Assembly: GCA_947625015.1 (NCBI GenBank) | Contig: CANQMR010000003.1 | Span: 1-64,000, forward strand | Direction of reading: 5' to 3' | Source: an uncultured Lachnospiraceae bacterium | GTDB lineage: Bacteria > Bacillota > Clostridia > Lachnospirales > Lachnospiraceae | DNA: 64,000 nt | Translations under genes and position numbers: made by a program | Shown: piece after piece, positions 42,417 to 51,282 of the stretch | Layout: each line of letters begins with the position of its first letter | Numbering within the stretch: position 1 is the first letter of the stretch | Notes under the pieces: generated by a model | Databases searched by the model: none | Told to the model about the DNA's origin: nothing | The model's input: only the letters and a program-made list of their open reading frames with translations

Positions 42417-43970
42417 CTAATGTCTGAAATGCCGCATACCGGTAAATACCATGGCAATTCCATATTCATCCGCCTTGTCAATCGACATCTGGTCGCGCAT
42501 GGCCCCGCCGGGCTGGATAATCGCCGTCACTCCGGCCTTTGCCGCAGCCTCCACGCAGTCGTCAAAGGGGAAGAACGCATCGGACGCCATAACCGCGCCC
42601 TTAATGGCATCCTCGCCAATCTGTGTCCGGGCATGTTCAATTCCCTGCTCCGTAGCCCAGATCCGATTTACCTGCCCCGGTCCGATTCCTACTGTCTGCT
42701 TATTCTTTGCATAGGCAATTCCGTTGGACTTCACATATTTAACTACCTTCCATGCAAATTTTAAATCCTCCATCTCCTGCTCTGTCGGCTGCCGTTTCGT
42801 CACTACCTTTAAGTCTTCCTCATGGTACAATTCGCTGTCGATCGTCTGTACCACAATACCGCCGTTCACCTTCTTCATATCCAGGGAACCGGCCGGCTGT
42901 TTTGCACTGATATCGTCAAGCTGCAAAAGGCGGATATTTTTCTTGCCGGAAAGAATCTCTAACGCCTTGTCCGTATAAGAAGGGGCAACCACCACCTCCA
43001 TAAACATCTCGGAGATATCCTTCGCCATATCCTCTTCAATGGTTCCATTGGCTACAATAATGCCGCCAAAGATAGATGTCTCATCTGCCTCTAACGCCTT
43101 CCGCCATGCCTTGTAAATGGTCTCGTCAGAACCAACGCCGCAGGGATTGCCATGCTTGCATCCCACAACGGTAGGCTCGTCAAATTCTTTCAACAGTTCA
43201 AGCGCTCCGTTGGTGTCATTAATATTGTTATAGGATAACTCCTTGCCATGAAGCTGCTTTGCGCCGGTCAGGGAACCTTTCAGGTTGCCGATTTCCCGGT
43301 AAAAGGCCGCCGGCTGGTGGCTGTTCTCCCCATAGCGCATCTCCTGTACCTTTTCAAAGGTTAAGGTCAGCGTCTCCGGCCATGCGGTGTCTCCTCTCTG
43401 CTGACGGAGATAATGATTAATCATTGCGTCATAGTTCGCCGTATGTTCAAATACCTTACCCATCAGATAGAACTTGGTATCTAAGGAAACCTCGCCCTGT
43501 TCTTTGAGTTCCTTAAGCACCACCTCATAATCTGCCGGATCAACTACCACAGCCACATCCTGATAATTCTTAGCGGCTGCCCGAAGCATGGTGGGCCCGC
43601 CGATATCAATATTCTCGACCGCCTCAGCCCTGGTCACTCCCGGCTTTAAAATGGTCTGCTTAAAGGGATAGAGATTGACAATGACAAAATCAATGGTCTC
43701 AATATTCAGTTCCTTTAAGGTCTTCATATGCTCCGGGTTGGAACGCATGGCAAGAAGCCCTGCATGGACAACCGGGTGAAGCGTCTTAACCCGTCCGTCG
43801 AGACACTCTGGAAAGCCGGTCAGGTCTGAAATCTCAATGGCGTCGATTCCCTCCTCTTTCAGCTTATGATAAGTGCCTCCTGTGGAGATAATCTCAATGC
43901 CAAGCTTCGTCAGTTCCTTAGCCAGCTCCACAATACCGGTCTTGTCGGATACGCTAATCAGTGCTCTCAT
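42417..43970 (-). CDS. purH: Bifunctional AICAR transformylase/IMP cyclohydrolase (PurH)
   Basis: This enzyme does the last two steps of IMP synthesis. The 517-residue product has an N-terminal MGS-like cyclohydrolase domain (about 1-195, [19 protein letters not shown]) and a C-terminal transformylase domain containing [10 protein letters not shown]-type and PCGVG segments. The start at 43970 is preferred over 44003, because GAGGAGG lies just upstream and the family begins at [11 protein letters not shown]. No other purine gene is adjacent, so it is probably a stand-alone unit. Confidence 0.97.
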   Translation of the reverse strand: MRALISVSDKTGIVELAKELTKLGIEIISTGGTYHKLKEEGIDAIEISDLTGFPECLDGRVKTLHPVVHAGLLAMRSNPEHMKTLKELNIETIDFVIVNLYPFKQTILKPGVTRAEAVENIDIGGPTMLRAAAKNYQDVAVVVDPADYEVVLKELKEQGEVSLDTKFYLMGKVFEHTANYDAMINHYLRQQRGDTAWPETLTLTFEKVQEMRYGENSHQPAAFYREIGNLKGSLTGAKQLHGKELSYNNINDTNGALELLKEFDEPTVVGCKHGNPCGVGSDETIYKAWRKALEADETSIFGGIIVANGTIEEDMAKDISEMFMEVVVAPSYTDKALEILSGKKNIRLLQLDDISAKQPAGSLDMKKVNGGIVVQTIDSELYHEEDLKVVTKRQPTEQEMEDLKFAWKVVKYVKSNGIAYAKNKQTVGIGPGQVNRIWATEQGIEHARTQIGEDAIKGAVMASDAFFPFDDCVEAAAKAGVTAIIQPGGAMRDQMSIDKADEYGIAMVFTGMRHFRH

Positions 43971-44077
43971 TCTTAAATCCTCCTCATGCTTGTATCTTTG
44001 CATCCAATTACCTATGCAATATCATACCATTTTTCATAAAATCTGTAAATGAATATTCCAAGTTTTTAGACAAATGT

Positions 44078-44614
44078 CTATTGTTCTTCCTGTTCAATCT
44101 CCTCCATAATATCAAAGGCGCGATTGAGCAGGCGAAGCAGGTCCTTCATATCGTCCCTGCCCATACGCTTAATCATCTCCTGAAGATAGGCGTATTTTTT
44201 CTCCTTTTCCCGCTGACAGATTTCCCTGCCCCGGTCGGTCAGGGTAATATAGACATGCCGCCGGTCCGTACGGGAGGTCCGTCTTGTGACAAGACCTTTC
44301 TTTTCCAATATGGTTACTTTCTTAGATACTGCCGATACCGAGGTCTCCATAATCCGGTTCAGTTCTCCTATGGTAATTCCCTCTTCCGCCGAATGATTCT
44401 GAGACGCCTTTGGCAGTTCCCCGTTGTCTTTCCCACTGCACTTTAAATACCCGCATTTGCCACTTTGGGCGTCTAACAGTACGGAGACTGCCAGCAGCAG
44501 AAAAAATTCCACATTGGACAAGTCGCTGTCCATATTCAGTTTGTCCTTGCCGCAATGTATCCTGTGCAGCATCCGGTATACCGCGCCGGTAATTTCATCA
44601 AAATCCTGCTCCAT
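44078..44614 (-). CDS. MarR-family transcriptional regulator
   Basis: The 178-residue product has the winged-helix core (IGELNRIMETSVSAVSKKV then LVTRRTSRTDRRHVYITLT) and an unusual loop of about 30 residues in its N-terminal half (the CGYLKCSGKDN segment). The start at 44614 has GGGG 6 nt upstream; 44620 is an alternative. MarR proteins bind short palindromes and often control efflux or stress genes. A palindrome covers its own -35 box, which suggests autoregulation. Confidence 0.9.
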   Translation of the reverse strand: MEQDFDEITGAVYRMLHRIHCGKDKLNMDSDLSNVEFFLLLAVSVLLDAQSGKCGYLKCSGKDNGELPKASQNHSAEEGITIGELNRIMETSVSAVSKKVTILEKKGLVTRRTSRTDRRHVYITLTDRGREICQREKEKKYAYLQEMIKRMGRDDMKDLLRLLNRAFDIMEEIEQEEQ

Positions 44615-44668
44615 ATTCATCCCCGCTATTCCCGCCTGTATTTCACCTGTTTTTCAAGCCATATTACA

Positions 44669-44696
44669 ATTATATTCTGTTGAGAAATTTTGTCAA
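44669..44696 (-). promoter_or_regulatory. Promoter and MarR-like operator of the marR gene
   Basis: TTGACA (44696-44691) and TATAAT (44674-44669) are separated by 16 nt, both consensus. A 17-bp imperfect palindrome TTGACAAAATTTCTCAA (44680-44696) overlaps the -35, with 7 of 8 positions matched between halves; its shape is that of MarR operators. Confidence 0.65.
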
Positions 44697-44764
44697 CACC
44701 GCAACCCGTTGTCAAACAGAGCGGTTTTTCTCCTTTTTCTCATCCTCCCCGCCGCAAAAGAAAA

Positions 44765-44801
44765 GGCCGGCAGATACCCTTCTAAAAGCATCTGCCGGTC
44801 T
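44765..44801 (-). terminator. Terminator of the sugar-binding GGDEF gene
   Basis: CCGGCAGATGC pairs with GTATCTGCCGG with a 12-nt loop and a TTTTCTTTTG tail. It lies after the stop codon at 44824. Confidence 0.85.
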
Positions 44802-44823
44802 TGTTCCTTTATGCATCTACATG

Positions 44824-47139
44824 CTATCTCTTCTCTTTGTAAACCACTTTTTTCTTATTCTTCTTCTCCCGGTAAAGATCCTCATCCGCCGCATTTAAGA
44901 TATGGTCCAGATTCACATCCTTTTCAATGATAAATTCATGGGTTCCTATACTCATATTCACATAGTACGGCTTATCGTTCTTATTTAACTCCGCCAATAT
45001 ACCATGAATTCGGTTTTTCAAAGTCTCCGCAAAATTATCATGGCTGACAATGGCAAAAGCTGCAAACTCATCGCCGCCCATTCTGGCAACCACATCCGAA
45101 GACCGGAAGGATTCGGAAAGGGCATGGGCTATGGTCTTTAAAGAAAAATCTCCCTCATCATGGCCAAACTCATCATTGACGATCTTTAAATTATCCATAT
45201 CCGCATAGACGGCAATCGCCTTCTGTCCATAGTACTTCTCATCCGACAAAATCTTATTCACCGTATCTAAGAAGCCGCGCCGGTTCTTAATGCCGGTCAG
45301 CGGATCCGAATGGCTCATCGCATCGAGTACCCGGTTGCTCTCCTCCATCTTGGCAAGGTTCTTTTCCAACTCCTGCTTAATGGCGTTCTGCTTTTTCAAA
45401 ATCTCTATAATCTCCACAGACACACTGATCTGGCAGGCAATCTGGGAAGCATACCGGAAATAATCCACCTCGGATTCCGTCATCATAATGCCGTACACAT
45501 CCTCGCCTGAAAACAGCGGCATCACCAGCATATTGCATCGGTGGTCCTGAGGCATAATCTCGGAAGAAAAAACATCCTCCGTCTTAATGCTTTTCTCCCT
45601 GCCGTCAAAGAGATGAACGTCATCCCGGTCATGGTACGCCTTCACAAAAAACTCCTCCGGCTGTACCCATATATCTCCGTCCTTGTGCGTCATTCCCTTT
45701 CCATAGGTGAGAATATAACCTGAAGCAAAATCCATCCGCTGGAATTTGGTGATTACGGAATTATATTTCTTCTTTTCGGACTCCGAAAACTGGAGCATAT
45801 CCCTTGTAATATTGGTAAGAACAATCTCAAATACCTTAACTTTTTCGTTGGTAGCCATCATATGCTGCGTCAGCACGGTCATAAATTCCTGATTGGTCGA
45901 GGACACTTCCTCTAATAACTGAAGACGGCTTTGCTCATTTTCAATATGCTGGCTCACATATTCATACAGGATATAATTGACCGTCTGGAACATATTCAAA
46001 TCAATATAACCCTTGATATAGGTCTGGCTGTAAAGCAGATATTGTCTGGAAAACTCCTGGGGATCCAATTCCAAAGTTCCATCCGCTTTGACTAAGCTAA
46101 AGTAATATTTGAAATAATCCTCTACTATCTGCTTCATCTGCACCGTTCTGGCGCTCTCAAAATAATTGCTGAAATATCGGTTAAAAATCTCGTCTGCTAA
46201 CTTTACTGCAAATTCCGGCGTCAGACTGGTGCCGGAATAATCATCATTCATAATAACGGTGCCGCCTGCCCTGCATCCGCAGGATTCTCTGGCAATCAGA
46301 CGGGACTTCACATATTTGTTGACCTTCTCACCCTTCATCACATTCAGGCTTTCTAATACGGCCAGATAGGCAAGCTCTTTGGTATCGGCCTTGACGCTGG
46401 TAAGATGAGGCTCTAACAGCATGGCAAGGGAGCTGTTGTCAAAACCGGTTACCAGAATATCCTTCCCCGGCTCAAGCCCCCGCTGCTTCATTACATTATA
46501 CCCGCCTAAAGCCATCTGGTCATTGGCAAATACCATAGCTTCTATATCCGGATGGCGGTCTAGTAAATCCGCTACCGCCTCCTCGGAAAATTCGGAAAAA
46601 TTACCGTACACAACCCAGTCTTCCCCCTGATAAAGACCTTCCCGCTTCATGGTATCCCGGTATACCTCTAACCGTTCCACCGCATCCTGACTGGTGGCCG
46701 GACCGCTGACAAAACCGATTTTCTGACAATGATGCTCATGGATTAAATGCATAATTGCCTCTTCTAATCCCGCCCTGTTATCTACGCATATGCTGGAATA
46801 TCCTTCCTCCTGCCCTGCGAGCAGAATAACCGGAACATCAACAATCTTCTCCAAAAAATCCCGCTTTTGCTTAGCATCCATAAAGGAGGTAATCGTTCCA
46901 TATTCCAAAATCACTGCGTCAAAAGCCTTGGAATTGACAAAAGAATAGAGGGTATTGTACTGATAACGGTAGCAGTTTGCATCATAATCATCATACTTCG
47001 CATCAATAATTCCTGCCGGCAGAATATACAGATTCGCATCAATCTCCGCCGCTCCCATTAACGCCCCCTCGCAGACCGCATAGGAAAAATCATTTTCAAT
47101 CATAGCCACAAATAATGCAATATTCTTTCGTTTACCCAT
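44824..47139 (-). CDS. GGDEF protein with periplasmic-binding-protein-like domain
   Basis: The 771-residue cytoplasmic protein begins with a LacI/PBP1-type sugar-binding fold (about 5-295, with MVFANDQMALGGYNVMKQ and DILVTGFDNSS) but has no helix-turn-helix. A helical region and a GAF-like part follow (about 320-590), and the C-terminus is a GGDEF domain (ARMGGDEFAAFAI). A likely reading is a diguanylate cyclase that is switched by a sugar or similar small molecule in the cytosol. The domain combination is fairly common in Lachnospiraceae-type genomes, but the ligand is unknown. Confidence 0.88.
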   Translation of the reverse strand: MGKRKNIALFVAMIENDFSYAVCEGALMGAAEIDANLYILPAGIIDAKYDDYDANCYRYQYNTLYSFVNSKAFDAVILEYGTITSFMDAKQKRDFLEKIVDVPVILLAGQEEGYSSICVDNRAGLEEAIMHLIHEHHCQKIGFVSGPATSQDAVERLEVYRDTMKREGLYQGEDWVVYGNFSEFSEEAVADLLDRHPDIEAMVFANDQMALGGYNVMKQRGLEPGKDILVTGFDNSSLAMLLEPHLTSVKADTKELAYLAVLESLNVMKGEKVNKYVKSRLIARESCGCRAGGTVIMNDDYSGTSLTPEFAVKLADEIFNRYFSNYFESARTVQMKQIVEDYFKYYFSLVKADGTLELDPQEFSRQYLLYSQTYIKGYIDLNMFQTVNYILYEYVSQHIENEQSRLQLLEEVSSTNQEFMTVLTQHMMATNEKVKVFEIVLTNITRDMLQFSESEKKKYNSVITKFQRMDFASGYILTYGKGMTHKDGDIWVQPEEFFVKAYHDRDDVHLFDGREKSIKTEDVFSSEIMPQDHRCNMLVMPLFSGEDVYGIMMTESEVDYFRYASQIACQISVSVEIIEILKKQNAIKQELEKNLAKMEESNRVLDAMSHSDPLTGIKNRRGFLDTVNKILSDEKYYGQKAIAVYADMDNLKIVNDEFGHDEGDFSLKTIAHALSESFRSSDVVARMGGDEFAAFAIVSHDNFAETLKNRIHGILAELNKNDKPYYVNMSIGTHEFIIEKDVNLDHILNAADEDLYREKKNKKKVVYKEKR

Positions 47140-47360
47140 GTTCCCTCTCCATAAAAAGAATCCTGTAACTTCTGCCTGCGTTATAAGATTACAGGCATAG
47201 ACTTGAATATATTATATAACATTATAAATATAATTTCCAGTAGAAATTTAATTACTTTTATTAATATTTGAAGTCATACCTGCTAAATGCCCCTATACAG
47301 GGAATTACCCAAAAAAATCGTTTATATTTTCCCTTTTTTTACTAAAAAAAACACAAGAAA

Positions 47361-47384
47361 AAGGGACCGTTTTCACGATCCCTT
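47361..47384 (-). terminator. Terminator of htrA
   Basis: AAGGGATCG (47384-47376) pairs with CGGTCCCTT (47369-47361), followed by a T-rich tail. It lies 21 nt after the htrA stop codon. Confidence 0.85.
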
Positions 47385-47405
47385 AACCTGCTTCTTACTT
47401 ATATC

Positions 47406-48932
47406 CTAGTAGCCAAAGAAATGATTAAACTCATCGAAGAAATCCTCCGGTGAAGTATATTCTTCTGTTCCATAAGGCGCCTGCTCCCCGGCCTTTTTCT
47501 CTTCGTCCTCTTTTTCCGTACTCTGTTCTGATTCCGGCATATCCTTCTTAGCGCCTAACTTTACTGTCAGCGTAACTTCCTCATATTCACCCTTTTCGTT
47601 ATTGCGCTGTACTACCATCTTCACTTCTTCGCCGGCCTTCTTATTGGATAAGATATTCTGCAAAGTCTCCATACTGCCCACATTCCGGTCTGCAAACTTT
47701 GTGATGATGTCCCCCGCCTTTAATCCGCATTTATCGGCCGGTGAATCCTCAACAATCTTTACTACATAGACGCCCTCCGGCATATTAAAGCCCTGGGTGT
47801 ATTCCTCTGTCACATCATTTCCCTGAATCCCTAAATATCCCTGCTCGCTTTCCTCAATTACTTCAGAGTTCATCAGGTCGTTGATAATCGGAATCGCATA
47901 GGAAATCGGAATGGCATATCCCATGCCTTCTACCGCAGTATTCGAATATTTAACTGTATTGATACCGATTACCTCTCCCTTTGCATTCAGCAGCGCGCCG
48001 CCGCTGTTGCCCGGATTAATGGCTGCGTCGGTCTGTATCAATGTCATCTTCTTATCCTCTACATCCACTTCCCGGTTCACTGCACTGATATAACCGCCGG
48101 TTACCGACTGGCCGTAGCCCAGAGCGTTACCGATGGCAATGGCGGACTGGCCGGTCTGTAAATCATCCGAAGAGCCAAGGGCCGCTACCTTAATCTGAGC
48201 TAAGGTATCTTTATCCACATCCGCAGCTTTAACCTCTAAGACCGCCAGATCTGCGGAAGAATCTGCGCCCTTTACCGTTGCGGCCACAGCCGTCTCATCA
48301 CAAAAGGCAACGGTTATTTCTTTTGCCCCTTCAATCACATGATTATTGGTTACGATCAGAATATTGTCATTATTCTGTCCGATAATGATACCGGAACCGG
48401 AACCCATTACTTCCTGTTCATAAGACTGAAACCAGGAGCGGACTGTCTGTACGGAAGTATTGGTGATAGAGACAATGGAGGGCATTACATTTTTTACCAC
48501 GCCGGCTACTCCGTCCTCCTTCGTCACACTCATCCCTGAATCCGATGTTGCCACTGTTGCAATCTCTGTACTGTTGTTCTTGTTGCCAAGCACCTTATTG
48601 CCCACCGCATTCACTCCTACCATAACGCCGCCGGCAATCAGGCCAAACAAGACAGCGGCGACAATATATAAGACAACCTTCTTTGCCTTTCCGCTGGATT
48701 GCTTTTTCGGTTTCTTAGCTTTCTTTTTCTTCTGCGTTTGAACATCACCGCTGTTATATACATTCTGCCCGTACCCGGGCGCTGCGTTCTGATAATACCG
48801 ATAACCCGTTCTGTCTGCATCCGCCGGTCTGCCGGATACGTCTTCCCTGCCATAAGGACTTTCATTTCTTCCGTAATGATAAGTCGTAACGGGTTCCTGT
48901 TTCTCAACATTTTCGTTATTCTCATTTTCCAT
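47406..48932 (-). CDS. HtrA/DegP-type serine protease with PDZ domain
   Basis: The 508-residue product has a low-complexity Tyr/Gly-rich cytoplasmic tail of about 65 residues, a Lys run, one membrane helix (about 86-109) and an extracellular trypsin-like domain with the triad His198 (TNNHVIEG), Asp228 (SSADLAVLEV) and Ser310 (NPGNSGGALL), then one PDZ domain (about 370-470) and an acidic tail. The start at 48932 is preferred over 49115, whose first 61 residues are not typical, because AAAGGCAGG precedes it. HtrA degrades misfolded surface proteins. The upstream region carries four phased repeats. Confidence 0.92.
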   Translation of the reverse strand: MENENNENVEKQEPVTTYHYGRNESPYGREDVSGRPADADRTGYRYYQNAAPGYGQNVYNSGDVQTQKKKKAKKPKKQSSGKAKKVVLYIVAAVLFGLIAGGVMVGVNAVGNKVLGNKNNSTEIATVATSDSGMSVTKEDGVAGVVKNVMPSIVSITNTSVQTVRSWFQSYEQEVMGSGSGIIIGQNNDNILIVTNNHVIEGAKEITVAFCDETAVAATVKGADSSADLAVLEVKAADVDKDTLAQIKVAALGSSDDLQTGQSAIAIGNALGYGQSVTGGYISAVNREVDVEDKKMTLIQTDAAINPGNSGGALLNAKGEVIGINTVKYSNTAVEGMGYAIPISYAIPIINDLMNSEVIEESEQGYLGIQGNDVTEEYTQGFNMPEGVYVVKIVEDSPADKCGLKAGDIITKFADRNVGSMETLQNILSNKKAGEEVKMVVQRNNEKGEYEEVTLTVKLGAKKDMPESEQSTEKEDEEKKAGEQAPYGTEEYTSPEDFFDEFNHFFGY

Positions 48933-49010
48933 GACAAAAACCTGCCTTTCTTCATTCACTATGCCGGACAGCCTCCCGCCGTCCTTTGTCTGATATGCTA
49001 ACAGTGTTTT

Positions 49011-49070
49011 GTGACTAAATTGTGACAGCAATGTTTTTAATTTGTGACAGTCCTGTATGAAATATGTGAC
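49011..49070 (-). repeat. Four helically phased TGTGAC repeats upstream of htrA
   Basis: GTGAC (plus strand) starts at 49011, 49022, 49044 and 49066, spaced 11, 22 and 22 bp, with flanking TTTG/AATTTG on most copies. Multiples of 11 bp place them on one DNA face, as with binding sites of OmpR/PhoB-type response regulators. They sit 80-140 bp upstream of the htrA start codon. Confidence 0.65.
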
Positions 49071-49098
49071 GGCAGCAGTTAAAATCTGCATGGAAAAA

Positions 49099-49371
49099 TC
49101 AATAATCTTCCTCAATCACCTGAAAATCCAGGTAGTCAAAATCAACATTTTCTATAAAACTATCTCTTGTGAATCTCGTTCTTGACTGTCTGATAAAGTC
49201 CTCTTTATTCGTCTCCAGCCAGATGGGTTTTGCCAAATCAAAAGCATAGCAAATCTCATCTAATGCCTGATAGACTTTTTTTGTGCGGGAAATCGTATAG
49301 TCCTCAATCTCCACCACCATATCCTTAACCAGCTTATTATCCTTTATCATCTTTCCCCAAATGCGAAACAT
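49099..49371 (-). CDS. Small acidic protein of unknown function
   Basis: The 90-residue product begins MFRIWGKMIKDNKLVKDM and has a helical centre and an acidic end (IENVDFDYLDFQVIEEDY). No family was recognised. GGAGG stands 6 nt before the ATG at 49371; longer frames reach 49419 but overlap the chemoreceptor. It begins 37 nt after the chemoreceptor gene and is followed by htrA on the same strand, so it is probably the last gene of the chemoreceptor unit. Confidence 0.6.
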   Translation of the reverse strand: MFRIWGKMIKDNKLVKDMVVEIEDYTISRTKKVYQALDEICYAFDLAKPIWLETNKEDFIRQSRTRFTRDSFIENVDFDYLDFQVIEEDY

Positions 49372-49408
49372 CCTATTCCTCCACAGGAAAAGTGGTAAGA
49401 GATTCCTC

Positions 49409-51226
49409 TTACCACTCATCTCCTGACATTAAACTTTCCGGACTCGGCGGCCTGAATCCTCCCGCTTCCTCCGCTAAACTCTCCGGACTCGGCGGTCTGA
49501 ATCCGCCTGCTTCCTCCGCTAAACTCTCCGGACTTGGCGGCGTAAATCCTCCCGCTTCCTCCGCTAAACTTTCCGGACTTGGCGGCGTAAATCCTCCCGC
49601 TTCCTCCGCTAAACTTTCCGGACTTGGCGGCTGAAATCCGCCTGCTTCTTCCGCTAAACTCTCCGGACTTGGCGGCTGAAATCCGCCTGTCTGGCCTCCG
49701 GCGCCTTCCTGACCGGTGGGCGCAGCGCCTCCCGCATGGGACTTTGATGCAGCCTCCTCCATGCCTTCATGCTGTCTTAAACTGCCGATAATCTCTGCAA
49801 TCTGATCCAGTTCCCCAATTACTTCCTCTAAGTCGTCTAAATTATTCTGGCTTAAGTCCGCAGAAGACTGGGCGTTTGCCGCAATCTCCTCACTGGCAGC
49901 CTGCTGGTTTGTCAGATTATCTATGATCACATTATTGCTTTCTCTTAAGTTGGTACTAAGGGTATCCAAGCCCTGCATATTACTGTCTAATTCTTCCACT
50001 ACGCCTGAAATACTCCGAAAGGCATTTGTCACATCGGAAATGTATTCTGCCTGCGCTTCCGAAGCCTGAACGGAATTCATAACCAGCCGGGAGGTCTGGT
50101 CCGCTAATACCGTAAGTCCCTGCAAAAGCTCTGTAATCTTATCAATGGACTGCTTTGTGTTATCCGCCAGATTCCGGATTTCATCTGCTACCACGGAAAA
50201 TCCCCTTCCGGCCTCTCCGGCCCTTGCCGCCTCAATGGAGGCATTTAGGGCTAACAGGTTGGTCTGGGAAGAAACCTGATAGATAATCTGCGTAATTTCC
50301 TCCGCAGAACTGATCTTCTCCTGCAGCTCATGCGCCACGCCGGTAACGCTCTTATTGGCAACCGCAATTTCATCTGATTTTGCCCGCAGCTTCTCCACAA
50401 CGTCGCCGCCGGTCTCCGTAGCATTTACCGCTTCCTTCGTTGAAGCTACCGTCCGGTCCTTTACCTGAATCAGGTTATCGATAATCTTCTGAATCTGGGC
50501 CGTCATATCTGTCTGGCTCTCAATATTCATGGCCGTCTCCGTCACACCCTGGGAAATAGCGTCCACGCTCCTGGCCACCTCGTCCGTCGCCTCCTGAAAA
50601 TTATCTAACTTTGACTGTAACTGGGCGATATGCTGATTGCCTTCGTCTACCACCTTGACCATATTCTGGGTGATTTCTTCCTGATACATCAGATGATATT
50701 TAATCTCCTGCTGATCCGTCTCCTGCGCGCGCACCACACTGCTGGCAGTCACATACAGACAATAGGCGATTACAATAAAGAAAATCATGGCAAAAAACCA
50801 CGCCCCGCCGTCTGCCTGATTCTTTGCGGCAAAAAGCACAATGGACTTTAACAAAATCATGGTGCTGCAAATCCCGGCGCAAAGGGCGCTGAACCGCTCA
50901 TCCAGATACACCAGCGTTGCCACGATAATCGCGCAATAAGGCAGTACATTATGTAACTCATCGTTATTAAATACCGATATCGTCGTAATCAGGATAAAGG
51001 ACAGGCAGCAAATATACTTGGTCAGTTCACTGTCCGTCATCATCTGATACATGACTACACAGCCTGCTATCAATGCCACGCACAGTACTAACTGGATTAT
51101 CATCCATGCCTTGCTTGCCAGATACTTACCGCTGATAAGCGTTAAGATAAACCGGATTGCGGACAGGGCAATCACAATCTTAAGCGCCATCTCATTTTTT
51201 CTTCTAAACCGTATCGTATTCTCCAT
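49409..51226 (-). CDS. Membrane chemoreceptor with six-copy C-terminal repeat tail
   Basis: The 605-residue product has about six membrane helices (residues 15-190) and no extracellular ligand domain, then a cytoplasmic methyl-accepting region whose conserved tip [20 protein letters not shown] is present. The tail of about 92 residues is six copies of a 15-residue unit [15 protein letters not shown]; the variable residue reads Q,Q,T,T,R,R, and the last copy runs into SGDEW. AAGGAGGG precedes the ATG at 51226. No che or fla genes lie in the window. The tail may be a flexible tether, but it does not end in the known NWETF-type CheR site. Confidence 0.9.
   Translation of the reverse strand: MENTIRFRRKNEMALKIVIALSAIRFILTLISGKYLASKAWMIIQLVLCVALIAGCVVMYQMMTDSELTKYICCLSFILITTISVFNNDELHNVLPYCAIIVATLVYLDERFSALCAGICSTMILLKSIVLFAAKNQADGGAWFFAMIFFIVIAYCLYVTASSVVRAQETDQQEIKYHLMYQEEITQNMVKVVDEGNQHIAQLQSKLDNFQEATDEVARSVDAISQGVTETAMNIESQTDMTAQIQKIIDNLIQVKDRTVASTKEAVNATETGGDVVEKLRAKSDEIAVANKSVTGVAHELQEKISSAEEITQIIYQVSSQTNLLALNASIEAARAGEAGRGFSVVADEIRNLADNTKQSIDKITELLQGLTVLADQTSRLVMNSVQASEAQAEYISDVTNAFRSISGVVEELDSNMQGLDTLSTNLRESNNVIIDNLTNQQAASEEIAANAQSSADLSQNNLDDLEEVIGELDQIAEIIGSLRQHEGMEEAASKSHAGGAAPTGQEGAGGQTGGFQPPSPESLAEEAGGFQPPSPESLAEEAGGFTPPSPESLAEEAGGFTPPSPESLAEEAGGFRPPSPESLAEEAGGFRPPSPESLMSGDEW
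49429..49687 (-). repeat. Tandem 45-bp coding repeats (chemoreceptor tail)
   Basis: Six near-identical 45-bp units encode the repeat tail. Neighbouring pairs share the codon at the variable position (CAG/CAG, ACG/ACG, AGA/AGG), which indicates pairwise duplication and possible length variation. Confidence 0.85.
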
Positions 51227-51282
51227 ACTCAACCCTCCTTATATAATTAATTCTCTTGATTTTTATTTTATCAGCTGAAAAA

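Noticed and set aside
49392-49634. Plus-strand frame with LSGLGG-type repeats
   Set aside because: It is the antisense of the chemoreceptor repeat tail; the repeats come from the minus-strand gene, and there is no ribosome site.
49429-49687. Tandem repeats considered as a CRISPR array
   Set aside because: Units are contiguous and in frame with no spacers, and no cas genes are present.
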